A stretch of 64,000 nt of DNA from an uncultured Christensenellaceae bacterium (GCA_910587005.1 CAJULB010000002.1:1-64000); one strand, 5' to 3'; shown: positions 31,747 through 40,927, numbered from the stretch's first letter. The notes: generated from the letters alone by a model not told the origin. Program-made: numbers and translations.

Positions 31747-31932
31747 TTATTCGGTCGCGAGTGGCTCGCCGATGAACTGCTCGTACTGATCCGCGTTGAT
31801 CACGCCGTTCGCAACGTCCTCGGCGGCGATAGCCTTGACGTCGTTCTGAAGCTCGACAGGAACGGAAGCGAAGGCGCGGACGCCGCGCTGTATGCTGCGC
31901 CAGTAGCTGTAGGCGATAGTCTTGACTGCCAT
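31747..31932 (-). CDS. XkdX-like small phage protein
   Basis: 61 residues. AYSYWRSIQRGVRAFASVPVELQNDVKAI resembles the XkdX family of PBSX-like phages, which sits after the tail-fibre genes. Function unknown. Confidence 0.55.
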   Translation of the reverse strand: MAVKTIAYSYWRSIQRGVRAFASVPVELQNDVKAIAAEDVANGVINADQYEQFIGEPLATE

Positions 31933-31936
31933 CTTT

Positions 31937-32290
31937 TTAACCTCCTATAAGTTGTTCGTAGATTTCGATGAGCGCCTCGTCCTGTTGAGCTAAGCGCTCA
32001 TAGAGGGCGATCGCGTTCTCGTCTGCCTGTTGGAGTTCCTCGGCCTGCCGCGCGGTTGTTGCGCGAAGTTCCGAGACTTCACGCCCGGCATCGGTCTCAA
32101 TAATGAGAACGGCCTCGGCGCCCTCGATCTCGTTTTTGCCGGCGAGGTTATAGGGCGAACTATTGAAGGCGATGCCGACAGCTTCGTCTTTCGTTGCTTC
32201 GACAAATGTGCCCTCGGGGCTTCTTTTAATAAAACGGACGGAGTCGGTGAATCCGAGCTCCGTCCCGCTGGTTGTGATAATCTTGAACAT
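31937..32290 (-). CDS. Phage tail-region protein (XkdW-like position)
   Basis: 117 residues; of two adjacent ATG codons the second (32290) is better spaced from GGAGG. Beta-rich first half, helical second half (ETDAGREVSELRATTARQAEEL). Possibly a tail-fibre accessory protein. Confidence 0.5.
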   Translation of the reverse strand: MFKIITTSGTELGFTDSVRFIKRSPEGTFVEATKDEAVGIAFNSSPYNLAGKNEIEGAEAVLIIETDAGREVSELRATTARQAEELQQADENAIALYERLAQQDEALIEIYEQLIGG

Positions 32291-32700
32291 CATGCACCTC
32301 CTTCGATGACTTTGAGAATATAGCGTAGCGTTGGTATGTCAGCATTAAAAAAAGCGTGATTCCATTGCCAGTGCTCAGGATGCTCACGCATTTTATAAGG
32401 CTTCAGTTTTTCGTCGTTCCAGATTCGGCCCCACGCTTGGACGCGCTTCGCTTCGTCTTTCGGGTTAAATTGCGGCTGTAGGCGTTTCTGGATCTCCTGC
32501 GTTAGTTTCCCGCGTTCGATTCCGTTCCCGTCGTCGTTTCTTGCTAAATACTGGTGAGCGTTCTCACTCGTTACGAAAAAAAGCGGTTTCCCGTCTTTTT
32601 CGAGGATCTCACCGTTCAGGGTACAGATTGTACCGAACGGGAGGTTGACGGCGCCGCTCAAACATTTACAGCGAAGTCGTCTGTGAACCACATATTGCAT
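32290..32700 (-). CDS. Phage protein downstream of the retroelement RT
   Basis: 136 residues. Its start lies inside the RT 3' end (43-base overlap), with GGAGG upstream, so it is translationally linked to RT. Contains a SAYLP-type none-recognised domain: FVTSENAHQYLARNDDG and a helical C-terminus (WNHAFFNADIPTLRYIL). Could be a retroelement accessory protein or an unrelated tail gene. Confidence 0.5.
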   Translation of the reverse strand: MQYVVHRRLRCKCLSGAVNLPFGTICTLNGEILEKDGKPLFFVTSENAHQYLARNDDGNGIERGKLTQEIQKRLQPQFNPKDEAKRVQAWGRIWNDEKLKPYKMREHPEHWQWNHAFFNADIPTLRYILKVIEGGA

Positions 32701-33857
32701 GGCTGAGTGTCCTCCTTAAAATTTTGATTATACTCGGCAGAGAAGCCGAACAGGGCGAAAAACAGACGCCGCAGCCGTAAGACGCGGTTGTGGTCGTTGT
32801 AATTCTCGAAGTAGGCAAGGGTGCTTTGTGTCCCCATGCGTAGGTTTTCGAGCGTCATCTCTTTGCGCTCGATTTTTCCTTTGTAAGCCTTGAATTTTCT
32901 GCGGGCTCTTTTAACGCTCTCGCGATTGCCGTTCATAACGACGCGACCCGTCTCGGTGAGCGTGAACTTTGCTTTGCAAAATTTGAACGACTTCGTCAGG
33001 GCTCGGATCTGTGTCTTTTTCAGGTTTACCGTAAGCCCGATCTCGTTAGCCTTTGCCGTTACCTTCTCGAGAATAGTGCGCGGATCTATGTCTGGAGGTA
33101 GGATCAGGTAGTAGTCGTCCATGTAGTGGCCCGCGCATTTGATTCCGAGCTGGCATTTGATAAAATTATCAACCGGGGAGGGTATACCGACCATCTCCAT
33201 CTGACTGACTTCCACACCGAGCGGCAGACCGCGATCGCCCGGCATTGTTCGGACGATTTGGTCGGCGATCGCTTTAATATTCGGATGTTTCAGAAGGCGC
33301 TCGTGTCGTTTGTATACGGTCTCATGCGGGACTGAAGGGAAGAATTTTTTGAAGTCCATCAAAATGACGGACCCCTCGCGGCCGTACCGCCTGAAGTGCC
33401 ACCGCAGGTCGTCGCATAGTCCATGGAGCGTAAAATGGAAGCCTTTGCCCGGTAGGCTGGCTCCGTTCTTGTGGATCATGTCCGGCAAATACAAGGGCAG
33501 ACGCCCGCCGCGCGTGAGCGTTTTGTGGACCTGCCTGTCTTGTATTTTCGGAGCATCAATAGGGCGCACTTTTCCGCGTTCGCGGAGGGTGAAGCTGACA
33601 TACTTCCCGGGCGTCCATTTTTTCTCGAACAGCTGTCGCCGGCGTTTCGCCGTTTCAGAGAACAGGTGCAGCTCGAAGCGCTGGGTGCTATTTTTCCAGC
33701 GGACCCCGTTGCAGCATTTTTTTCCTGCTTTGTACATGGCGTTGTATGTAAAAACGCGAGCTAATCCACCGACCGCTCGGGCGCGTTCGATTTTGCGTTG
33801 CTCGCGTTTTGCTTTTCGCCTTTGGTACCTTGCTTCGTGCCGTTCGTGGCTTGTCAT
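32658..33857 (-). CDS. Diversity-generating retroelement reverse transcriptase
   Basis: 399 residues from ATG at 33857 (GAGGAG upstream). Basic N-terminus, then RT motifs: LMDFKKFF (metal Asp 168), GLPLGVEVSQ (about 210-219; the (L/I/V)GxxxSQ signature of retroelements of this class), and YMDD (245-248). It copies the template-repeat RNA with errors at adenines and the product replaces the variable repeat in the tail-fibre gene. Template repeat, avd gene and hairpins lie on the same strand immediately upstream. No other RT domains such as a maturase are present, so a group II intron is unlikely. Confidence 0.95.
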   Translation of the reverse strand: MTSHERHEARYQRRKAKREQRKIERARAVGGLARVFTYNAMYKAGKKCCNGVRWKNSTQRFELHLFSETAKRRRQLFEKKWTPGKYVSFTLRERGKVRPIDAPKIQDRQVHKTLTRGGRLPLYLPDMIHKNGASLPGKGFHFTLHGLCDDLRWHFRRYGREGSVILMDFKKFFPSVPHETVYKRHERLLKHPNIKAIADQIVRTMPGDRGLPLGVEVSQMEMVGIPSPVDNFIKCQLGIKCAGHYMDDYYLILPPDIDPRTILEKVTAKANEIGLTVNLKKTQIRALTKSFKFCKAKFTLTETGRVVMNGNRESVKRARRKFKAYKGKIERKEMTLENLRMGTQSTLAYFENYNDHNRVLRLRRLFFALFGFSAEYNQNFKEDTQPCNMWFTDDFAVNV

Positions 33858-34070
33858 GAGTATTCGCTCCTCGCGCGGCTGTGGTGTCGGGTGCGTTCTA
33901 AGCCGCTTTGACCGTACACATGAAACGGGGGATCGCACGTTGCCCCGCCATGCAAGAAGCGTCCGTGCACGGTCGTCAAAAAGCTATTTTGGAATATTCC
34001 GGGAAGCATCTCTCCTTTCGCATTGGTCTGATTCACTTGAAGCTACTACCTTTGACCTACTCCTTTTGAG

Positions 34071-34205
34071 AGTTTGCGAAATCCGGCGCGAGCGCGCGCG
34101 AGTTATTTGCATTGTTGTTGGAAGCCGACCCGCCGCTCGACCCGACGCCGCAGAAGTTATTGTTGTTATTGTAATTAGGCGACCGGGCAAAAGCGAAAGC
34201 CGACG
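34071..34205 (-). repeat. Template repeat (TR) of the retroelement
   Basis: 135-bp copy of 34802-34936. They differ at 19 positions; at each the TR coding-strand base is A (T on the plus strand). In the fibre's reading frame TR carries clusters of AAC/AAT codons (for example P-N-Y-N-N-N-N-N), which are the maximally diversifiable form. It lies between avd and the RT start, as in known retroelements. Confidence 0.97.
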
Positions 34206-34236
34206 GGCGAATATTCAGAGATGCACCCAAAAGATC

Positions 34237-34701
34237 TCACTCTTTTCTATTTTGTTTGTCCGACTTTAACACGCCTGTCAGTAGGGTGTTTTCTTTGTCT
34301 ATAAGCTCTCCTATGGCTTGCGCCATTTTATCAAGTCGAGTGATCGCGTCGGACTTCGCGACCGATTTTCCTGAAGCCGTTTCAAAACAGCCCTCTGGGT
34401 TTAGCGTCATAATTTGATAGCAGTGCGACAGCTTGACATCAAGTGCCATAAGCGCCCCGCGGGCTTCAAGGAGATGCTGCTCTCGAAGATCTTGCCGAAC
34501 TTTATCTGACGGGAAGATGCTGTTCGCTTTTTCAGCGTTGTCGACAACTTCGGATGCGAGACGCGCGACGTCAGGGGCGATTAAGCGGGAATATCGCGCC
34601 GACAAACGAGTTAAAAACGCGATTGTGCGAGTGTAAAGCTCGTTCGCCGTGTTGATAAACTCGGCTTTGCTTTCGGTTCGTTTTGACGATAAGACGGACA
34701 T
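34237..34701 (-). CDS. avd: Accessory variability determinant (Avd-like)
   Basis: 154 residues, all helical with alternating hydrophobic and charged residues (FLTRLSARYSRLI, LEARGALMALDVKLSHCYQI), as expected for the four-helix Avd protein that forms a ring and binds RT. Position between the variable-repeat gene and TR matches the Bordetella phage BPP-1 order. Small size and low identity limit certainty. Confidence 0.8.
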   Translation of the reverse strand: MSVLSSKRTESKAEFINTANELYTRTIAFLTRLSARYSRLIAPDVARLASEVVDNAEKANSIFPSDKVRQDLREQHLLEARGALMALDVKLSHCYQIMTLNPEGCFETASGKSVAKSDAITRLDKMAQAIGELIDKENTLLTGVLKSDKQNRKE

Positions 34702-34721
34702 GTTTTTTCTCCCAAAATTTT

Positions 34722-34779
34722 CGCCCGCTTACGCGGGCGTAAGCATAGGGCTCCGGGCATCCGCCCGCTTTCGCGGGCG
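34722..34779 (-). promoter_or_regulatory. Two tandem hairpins after the variable repeat
   Basis: Two 7-bp perfect stems CGCCCGC/GCGGGCG at 34722-34739 and 34762-34779, loops GTAA and GAAA on the minus strand. The GAAA hairpin starts 22 bases after the end of the variable repeat. A hairpin or cruciform here is required for target recognition in the BPP-1 retroelement; having two is unusual. Confidence 0.8.
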
Positions 34780-34799
34780 TGATGTCTTGGATCCATAGA

Positions 34800-36794
34800 T
34801 TAGACAGCGAAAGCCGGCGCGAGCGCGCGCGAGAAATAGGCATTGTTGCGGGAAGCCGACCCGCCGCTCGACCCGACGCCGCAGAAGGTAATGCTGCCAG
34901 TGCAAAAAGGCGACCGGGCAAAAGCGAAAGCCGACGTTGTCGGCTGGTTGTGCCTGAATTTAGCTTTCGAGTTACCGTTTGCGTAGTAGGTATATTGCAC
35001 TTGCTTGTTCTGCTCGTAGCTGTTCGCGTAGGCTCTAACACCATAGATCTCAAACTCGGCAAGCAGCGGAAGATAATCGACTGATGCGCTTATGTTTCCT
35101 TCTACGTTTCCAGAGCCGCCGCCGACGTTGTCCGAGTATTTTGTGATCGGTTTCATTACGGCGCGGAGTTCGCTCGGAAGTGCAGCCATGAGAGTGTTTG
35201 CGACTGGCTTCGTCGCGCAGGTTGCGCTTGCGTCATAACCGACGTTCCCGGAGGTTTTTGCGGCGCCGTAGTTTTGCGGCGGCACGTCGGTCGAGCCGAG
35301 GATGTCGTAACGAGCATCGCAGCCTCTCCAGCCTCCATAGTTATAGTTGCCCCAGTGGTTCATATTGAAGCGCTTACTCCCATCAGTATAGCCGGATCCG
35401 TACCCGCTGTCAACTAATCCGACATCAGCGCCGGAAGATTGCGCTGTTTTGAAGGTTCCGAAGTGTATGCGGTTGTTGCCTTCAAGTGCGGCGTTATGGT
35501 TGAAGCCGAGTATAAACGCCCAGAGCGTCGTGTTGAGCTCAAGTGTACCGACGGTCCCGTTAAGTGCGACGGACTTCGTTGCACCGACAGACCAGATGGA
35601 GGCGCCGAGATCGTTGTCTGAGGCGTATCTGATTTCGTCCCACGAGTTATCGTTCAGAACAGAGGAGAAGATCGTCGTCGAGACGGAGATCTTGCAGCTT
35701 GCCGCCTGATGGTTCGTTCCAGCGCCGACCGCGGCCGTGATAACTGCGGAGCCGGACTTCATGCACTTGAGCGTGATCGTCGTGCCGCTGACTGTTACGT
35801 CAACGACGGACGGGTCGCTGCTGGTTGCGATTACAGTACCGTCGCCCGAGCGGGTGATGGTTACCGTCTTTGTGGCGCCGGAGGCGCCGACAACGTTGAC
35901 GCTTGTCGAGCTTGCGGTCGCGGATCCCGCCGCCTTTGCGATCGTCCACGATTTCGCAACGGCGCCGACGTAGGCCCCGATGCCTGTGATGACGAGCGTA
36001 TAGTTCCCGGCGTTCGTTCCCGTATTGCCAGAGACGATGTAGTCCGTTCCTTCCGTCAGGGTTTTCCCTCCGACGACGACAGAGCTGACGGTTTGCGTCC
36101 TGACGCTTCCTTTGTATGTCTGAGAGGCGCCGAGCGTGATCGTGGCGCCGACGACAGACGTCGTATTGAGCCCGAGAGCTTTGTGCAGATTTTCCTTCGT
36201 GATTTTCTTCGCGTCTTTCCCGTTGGCGTTTCCGACCGGAAGGAAGTCCTCGTCCGCGAGCGTTTCCGTCTCCTCGAGGTCGTTGAATAGCTGCGCCTGC
36301 GTTACGTCGTGCGGGTTGTTTTTATCGTCGACGTGCGCGTTGAAGTCGCTGCGCGTAACGATCGCGCTCGAGTCTATATTCGCAACGAGCTCGCCTGTGT
36401 TCGACATCTGAAGCGTGGCCCAGAAGGTGAACACGAAGTCGGGCATCTCGTCGTGTGTCGGGACGCTGTTGCCGGTCGCGTCCTGATAAAGTGCGATCAG
36501 TTTGCTCTGGCCGCCGTTCAGGCTGGCCCAGATTCCGATCTGGTTTGCTGTGTAGGTTTTAGAGACGCCCTCGCTTGTGAGCTGAAGCTGGAAGCGCATC
36601 CCGCCGTCGATTTTTTCGGAGCGGATGACGCTCATGTTCTGCTTTTTGTTCACAAGCGCAGACTGTCCCATGAGAAGGCTCGCGGCGACGGTTCCTTCGC
36701 CTGCTGCGGCGCCGTCAATTCTTAACGCACCGCCAGAGAGCCATTGGGCGAGGAGTTCCTTGCCCGCGTTGGTTACGACTGAGTCATTCCACAT
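34800..36794 (-). CDS. Tail-fibre protein with Ig-like domain and diversified C-terminus
   Basis: 664 residues. N-terminal tail-attachment region (about 1-230), a bacterial Ig-like stretch (about 290-375: SSTSVNVVGASG..TITLKCMKSGSAVITA), then a C-terminal lectin-like receptor domain (about 385-664) with WDEIRYASD, GWRGCDARYDILG. The variable repeat encodes the last 45 residues or so up to the stop. The domain order suits host-receptor binding under diversification. 12 codons differ between TR and VR. AAGGAG site; last large gene before the retroelement. Confidence 0.92.
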   Translation of the reverse strand: MWNDSVVTNAGKELLAQWLSGGALRIDGAAAGEGTVAASLLMGQSALVNKKQNMSVIRSEKIDGGMRFQLQLTSEGVSKTYTANQIGIWASLNGGQSKLIALYQDATGNSVPTHDEMPDFVFTFWATLQMSNTGELVANIDSSAIVTRSDFNAHVDDKNNPHDVTQAQLFNDLEETETLADEDFLPVGNANGKDAKKITKENLHKALGLNTTSVVGATITLGASQTYKGSVRTQTVSSVVVGGKTLTEGTDYIVSGNTGTNAGNYTLVITGIGAYVGAVAKSWTIAKAAGSATASSTSVNVVGASGATKTVTITRSGDGTVIATSSDPSVVDVTVSGTTITLKCMKSGSAVITAAVGAGTNHQAASCKISVSTTIFSSVLNDNSWDEIRYASDNDLGASIWSVGATKSVALNGTVGTLELNTTLWAFILGFNHNAALEGNNRIHFGTFKTAQSSGADVGLVDSGYGSGYTDGSKRFNMNHWGNYNYGGWRGCDARYDILGSTDVPPQNYGAAKTSGNVGYDASATCATKPVANTLMAALPSELRAVMKPITKYSDNVGGGSGNVEGNISASVDYLPLLAEFEIYGVRAYANSYEQNKQVQYTYYANGNSKAKFRHNQPTTSAFAFARSPFCTGSITFCGVGSSGGSASRNNAYFSRALAPAFAV
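34802..34936 (-). repeat. Variable repeat (VR) in the tail-fibre 3' end
   Basis: 135-bp partner of 34071-34205. Changed residues lie in three clusters: after FARSP (seven residues), after GGSAS (three) and the final A and V. The invariant block around FCGVGSSGG and the SRAL region remain identical. VR ends at the stop codon. Confidence 0.97.
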
Positions 36795-36806
36795 GTGTTT
36801 GTCTCC

Positions 36807-37373
36807 TTAAATGTTGATAGCAACGGCCGCGACCTTCACGTCGACGCCGATGCTTGCCGTGGCAGTGTAGGCAGACGTCTCGCCAGTGTGCGCGAACTCG
36901 ATCGAGTCGAGAACGGACCGGCAAGGCATCGCGACCGCGACCGCCTTCCTGAATTGTTCAATGATGTCCTGCGTGTCGAGCGGGTAGTCCGTACTTACGC
37001 GGAAGTGGAAGGGCTGGCCGTTATATTCGTACCATTCCTTGACGGTTCCGCTTCCGAAGGTGTCGATAAGCACCTGCTCGACGGCCCACTTTGTACCGCG
37101 GCGGCTGTGAACGAGGTCGGCGGACTTTATGAGCGCCCGCTTGTTCTCGATAGGTAGCGCGGGATCATACCAGTCAATGTCTAACTCGTAGGCCAGCTCG
37201 TCGAGCTGTTCGCTCGTCAGGTTGTCGATCTGGTCCCAGACTCGCGCTGTTTTGATTTTTCCGCCCGGTTCTTTTATGAGTTTATTGACGGCAGCGGCAA
37301 GCCCCAGCACCGCTTCGTCTTTTCGCATAAATTCAGGAACGAGTTTGAGAACGTCAACGTCGGCGAGCTTCAT
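36807..37373 (-). CDS. Tail protein I (P2 gpI-like baseplate protein)
   Basis: 188 residues with LDELAYELDIDWYDPALPIENKRALIKSA and the WAVEQVLIDTFG region of the tail protein I family. It joins baseplate wedge to tail fibre. Directly follows baseplate J, with which it overlaps by four bases. Confidence 0.88.
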   Translation of the reverse strand: MKLADVDVLKLVPEFMRKDEAVLGLAAAVNKLIKEPGGKIKTARVWDQIDNLTSEQLDELAYELDIDWYDPALPIENKRALIKSADLVHSRRGTKWAVEQVLIDTFGSGTVKEWYEYNGQPFHFRVSTDYPLDTQDIIEQFRKAVAVAMPCRSVLDSIEFAHTGETSAYTATASIGVDVKVAAVAINI

Positions 37374-38710
37374 CCCTTGATGACCTCGTGGCGGATCGTT
37401 TTCGTTCCGGTGAACTTAGCGATCGCCGTGTCGTTTAATTCGGTGAACGTGGGGCTCGTTATAACGACGCGGGACGCTCCGACGGCGTCCTCACCGGAGG
37501 GGGCGAGAATAAGCGCGCGGAGCTTGTCTGGGTTAATATCACGGCCGAGCTCGCTGCTCTGCCATTCGTTGAACTTGTCGATCGCGCCGCCTGCACCTTC
37601 TACCGTCAGGATGCAGTCGCTCTCGTCGGTCGCGTTGGTGTAGTATGTTAGCTCGATGTCGTACTCGACGACCTCCGGTGCTTCCACTTTCACGAGATCC
37701 GTCAGAGGGCGGACTTCGGAAGCATTGACGGCCGCGAGGACTTTCGCGAGGATCGCCTCGTCGGGGACCTCGCCGGCTGCACACATGGGGACGATTTTGA
37801 CGACGCCGGCGTTCGTTTGTTCAATAGCGATCCTGACGGTCTGAGCGCCCGCGAGCGCCCCGCTCTGGTTGAGCGTTATTGTCAGGAGCCCGTCGACGTA
37901 GTTCGCCGTGTAGTCGCTATTTTCCGCCGCCTGTGAGCCGTTCGGCTTGTAGACGGTGAGAGTGTCGAGAAGAAGCTGATCGCCGCCCTTGAAGGCTTTA
38001 CCGTCATATACGGGCAGCTCGCGCGTCAAGGTTTCCTGTTCAGACTTGACTGCGACGTCGATGATCTTCGAGTCTGCGCTCATCGCCCAGTATTTGTAGC
38101 CATTGATCGGCCCAGCGGTCGAGAGCTTCGAGGGCGCCGCCTTTATTCGTTCGCGGAGGCTGTCGTCGCTTTCCTCGTTTCCGCCGCCCGTCGTTTCCGT
38201 TATGTTCGCGACGCGGTCGACGTAGACGATGGGGTCGACGAGCGAGTTGATCCCGCCGATCGGGATGCCGTTGTACGCTTCGCCGCCTTCAACGCTTGCC
38301 GCCTCGACGTCGACGAAGGTGTTGCCGACCTCTATGACCGCCGCCGAAGTGGTTGCGAAGTAGTGAGTGCTGTCGCTTGTTACTCTGGTTCCCTGCGGGA
38401 TGAGTATGTTCTCGCCGACGGGTTCCGTGATAGAGAAGCGGAGCGTCGTCCGTGCGGCCGTCGGTGCGATTCGTACCACGCCGACGCGCTCGCCGAGAGC
38501 GTCCAGAACTTCGCCGCGGGCGTACCTGAGCATCTTCTGGCGCGCCGCATCGTTGAGCGCATTGTAGACGGAGACGAAAACAGCGACGAGAGCCTCGCCG
38601 AACAGGCGCCTCTCGTCTCCGGGGTAGAGCGGTTCGCCGACGTTCGACTCGAGCTCCGTGAGGATCTCGCTGCGGATGACTTCGGCGTCCGTTGTTATAA
38701 ATTCATTCAT
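37370..38710 (-). CDS. Baseplate J-like protein
   Basis: 446 residues from ATG at 38710 with a GGGGGA site; the longer frame has no site. LRERIKAAPSKLSTAGPINGYKYWA and the IPQGTRVTSD..YFATT region are typical of gpJ/XkdT. It forms the baseplate wedge. ATGA overlap with gpW. Confidence 0.92.
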   Translation of the reverse strand: MNEFITTDAEVIRSEILTELESNVGEPLYPGDERRLFGEALVAVFVSVYNALNDAARQKMLRYARGEVLDALGERVGVVRIAPTAARTTLRFSITEPVGENILIPQGTRVTSDSTHYFATTSAAVIEVGNTFVDVEAASVEGGEAYNGIPIGGINSLVDPIVYVDRVANITETTGGGNEESDDSLRERIKAAPSKLSTAGPINGYKYWAMSADSKIIDVAVKSEQETLTRELPVYDGKAFKGGDQLLLDTLTVYKPNGSQAAENSDYTANYVDGLLTITLNQSGALAGAQTVRIAIEQTNAGVVKIVPMCAAGEVPDEAILAKVLAAVNASEVRPLTDLVKVEAPEVVEYDIELTYYTNATDESDCILTVEGAGGAIDKFNEWQSSELGRDINPDKLRALILAPSGEDAVGASRVVITSPTFTELNDTAIAKFTGTKTIRHEVIKG

Positions 38711-38991
38711 GAGTCGGGTGTCCCCCTTGTAGAGATTTTTGCCTCGATCGTGAACTGACCGAGTTGCGTGTCGTTCGGTATGAGCTTTACGCTCTCGACC
38801 GTCGCGCGGGGTTCGTAAATGGAGAGCATCCACTCAACGTCCTCGATCAGTTCCTGCCCCGCCGTGGTTACGGGTCCGTCGATCTGTGTGAAGGCGACGC
38901 CTTTCAGTCGCTCGTAGGGGACTTCTCCGCGGGAGATTTTGAGCAGGTTGTTCACGCAGACAGCCGTGTTTGAATTGCCTTTGCTGAGCAT
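38707..38991 (-). CDS. Baseplate wedge protein W (GPW/gp25 family)
   Basis: 94 residues. The RATVESVKLIPNDTQLGQFTIEA region and the size fit gp25/gpW. Acts in the sheath-baseplate junction. Overlaps gpJ start by four bases. Confidence 0.82.
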   Translation of the reverse strand: MLSKGNSNTAVCVNNLLKISRGEVPYERLKGVAFTQIDGPVTTAGQELIEDVEWMLSIYEPRATVESVKLIPNDTQLGQFTIEAKISTRGTPDS

Positions 38992-39003
38992 GTTTGCCTC
39001 CTT

Positions 39004-39765
39004 TTAGACTGTTACCTGTGCGGCGTCCACCCAGCCCGCGACGTCTGTCGCGTCGTCTACGCTGACGAGGAAGTATGGATGGGCCGCAGTTTTGGCGAAC
39101 TTTGTTACCTTTGCGAGCCCGCCCGCCGACGTCTTGATGACGTTCTGGCTTGTGCTTGCCGTGTATTGCGGGCCGCCCGTGAAGCGAACGATGTCGCCCA
39201 GTGCGATGATAAGCTCGGAGCCCGTTGTCTTTTTGAACAGCGCCGCGAGGAACGAGTTCGGCGCCTTCTTCGCTGTAACGAAGGAAGCCGTCGCACCGAT
39301 CCCAGTCGCGGACCGTGCTGCCTCGATGGCTGCTTCCGCTTCTTCAATGTCGTCGACGGTTGTGTCGCTGCTTTCCTCGAAGGTGAACGCCAGCTTCAGA
39401 CTGCGCCAGCGGCCGCTCGGGTCGAGTTGTATGTTTGTTGCTTTTGCGCCGGTGAGGAGCCAGCTGTTCGAGCCGAAGCGCTCGTTCCCGAAGCGCAGGA
39501 TCCCGGCAAGTCCGACGAACACCTTCCAGCTCTCGAACTCCGCGCGAACGTCGAAGCCGAGCGCGGCGTGTAAATTCGAGGAGAAGGTGAGCTGCTTCTT
39601 TTTGAGTCCGCGGTTGTTTAACAGAGGGGAGCCTTCGACGGCGCTGTTGTCCTCAGCTTCGAGCTCGAAACCGGTGTTCAGTCCGTCAATGTCGACGACT
39701 TTGTTCGGAGAGATCTCCCATGTCTTTGTACCTGCGGTTGTTCTAAATGTTGCCGTTTGTGCCAT
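39004..39765 (-). CDS. Baseplate-region protein with possible SH3-like C-terminus
   Basis: 253 residues. First half (about 1-130) beta-rich with RGLKKKQLTFSS; an Ala-rich helix follows; the last ~60 residues resemble an SH3-like fold (HPYFLVSVDDATDVAGWVDAAQV). Position between baseplate puncturing protein and gpW suggests a baseplate hub or wedge part. Family not certain. Confidence 0.6.
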   Translation of the reverse strand: MAQTATFRTTAGTKTWEISPNKVVDIDGLNTGFELEAEDNSAVEGSPLLNNRGLKKKQLTFSSNLHAALGFDVRAEFESWKVFVGLAGILRFGNERFGSNSWLLTGAKATNIQLDPSGRWRSLKLAFTFEESSDTTVDDIEEAEAAIEAARSATGIGATASFVTAKKAPNSFLAALFKKTTGSELIIALGDIVRFTGGPQYTASTSQNVIKTSAGGLAKVTKFAKTAAHPYFLVSVDDATDVAGWVDAAQVTV

Positions 39766-39776
39766 GCTTGCCTCCT

Positions 39777-40007
39777 TTATGGATCGGAAGGATAGAGCTC
39801 GCCGTCGGCGCGGTAGAGTATGAGCCCCGAACGATCGGGGAATACAACGAACACGACCTCGGTGCCCTTCTTCAGATTCCCAGCGGATCCGCGAAGGGAG
39901 GCGTGAATTGTCAGTGGCTTTGTTATAGTTCCGTCAACCTGATCGGGGACGACTCTCGCCGTGTTTCCCTCGATTGTGCTGATCTTTCCTTTCTGTAGCT
40001 CTGCCAT
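39777..40007 (-). CDS. Baseplate spike/puncturing-type small protein
   Basis: 76 residues from ATG at 40007 (GGAGGG site; TGATG coupling). OB-fold-like beta pattern with an exposed VVFPDRSGLILYRADG. Resembles PBSX XkdR or short gpV-type proteins. Confidence 0.6.
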   Translation of the reverse strand: MAELQKGKISTIEGNTARVVPDQVDGTITKPLTIHASLRGSAGNLKKGTEVVFVVFPDRSGLILYRADGELYPSDP

Positions 40008-40927
40008 CAATAGCCCTCCAGCGGACGCCTGAAAAATATTTTACTTTCGCCCTTGATGAAGTCGCTGCGCGTTTGTGTTACGAAGATTTTGCCGTCCCAG
40101 CTTCCAGCCTTGACTGTTTGAAGGTTTAGAACGCTGGCCGCGGCGTAGTTCGTTGTGAGACTCCTGCGGAGGCTTCCCGTGTAGGCGTTTTTGTTAGCTT
40201 GTCGAAGCAGCCCGCGAGCGAAGCGTTGAGCTTCTGCGTCGCTGGTGCAGTCGATCTGTTGTGTTGGTTTGAGAATACGCGCCGCGCTGGCGTTCGCGTC
40301 CGAGAACACTCCGCGGAACTTTCCGCTCACAAGTTCGACGGATCCGTATGACTGCGCGGAGTTGTCCGTGTAGGTGAAGCGGCCGTCGAGGCCGACCTTC
40401 AGCAGTTCCGTCGCGGGACTTGATTCGCGGGTGTGCTCGTCGTAAATAACGAGCGCGCCGTCGTAAATAATCATAGCGCAGCCCTCGAGCTGCAGCAGGC
40501 GGTTCAGGAACGCGAAGTCCGTCAGCCGCGTCTGTTGGATGTACGGGTAGAGCTGGTCGGTTACGTTGTAGACCTTCAGCGTGAGCCCGTGCTTTTTTGC
40601 CGTGTCGGCGCAGAGTTGGAACAGCCTCACGTTTTCCCACGACTGGCTGTTGATATTCTCGCCAGTTGGCGGCATTGCCGAAGCGCGGACCGTGAACAGC
40701 CCGTTCTCCGGCGTGAGGCTCGTGATGAACATTTTGCCCGTGTCTGCGGTGTCGTCTTTGAACTGAACGACGTCGCCCGGTGCAGGGCGCCAGCTGTCCC
40801 ACTTTGACGCGGCATCGCTGAAGCGGATGACGAGCTGGTCGGCTTTGTTCTCCGCGTAGGTTTCCGCCTCGCAGCGGTTAATTGCGACGCTTTTCGTGAT
40901 GTCGACGCCTTCGTAGATTAGATTCAT
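40007..40927 (-). CDS. Tail hub protein (late control D / XkdQ-like)
   Basis: 306 residues from ATG at 40927 with GGAGGCG upstream. FLNRLLQLEGCAMIIYDGALVIYD and the C-terminal TVKAGSWDGKIFVTQTRSDF match the phage late control D family. It forms the hub below the tube. Overlaps gpX by four bases. Confidence 0.85.
   Translation of the reverse strand: MNLIYEGVDITKSVAINRCEAETYAENKADQLVIRFSDAASKWDSWRPAPGDVVQFKDDTADTGKMFITSLTPENGLFTVRASAMPPTGENINSQSWENVRLFQLCADTAKKHGLTLKVYNVTDQLYPYIQQTRLTDFAFLNRLLQLEGCAMIIYDGALVIYDEHTRESSPATELLKVGLDGRFTYTDNSAQSYGSVELVSGKFRGVFSDANASAARILKPTQQIDCTSDAEAQRFARGLLRQANKNAYTGSLRRSLTTNYAAASVLNLQTVKAGSWDGKIFVTQTRSDFIKGESKIFFRRPLEGY

Noticed and set aside
32658..33857. RT as group II intron or retron
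   Set aside because: TR/VR pair with adenine-only differences, Avd-like gene and the GxxxSQ motif identify a diversity-generating retroelement.
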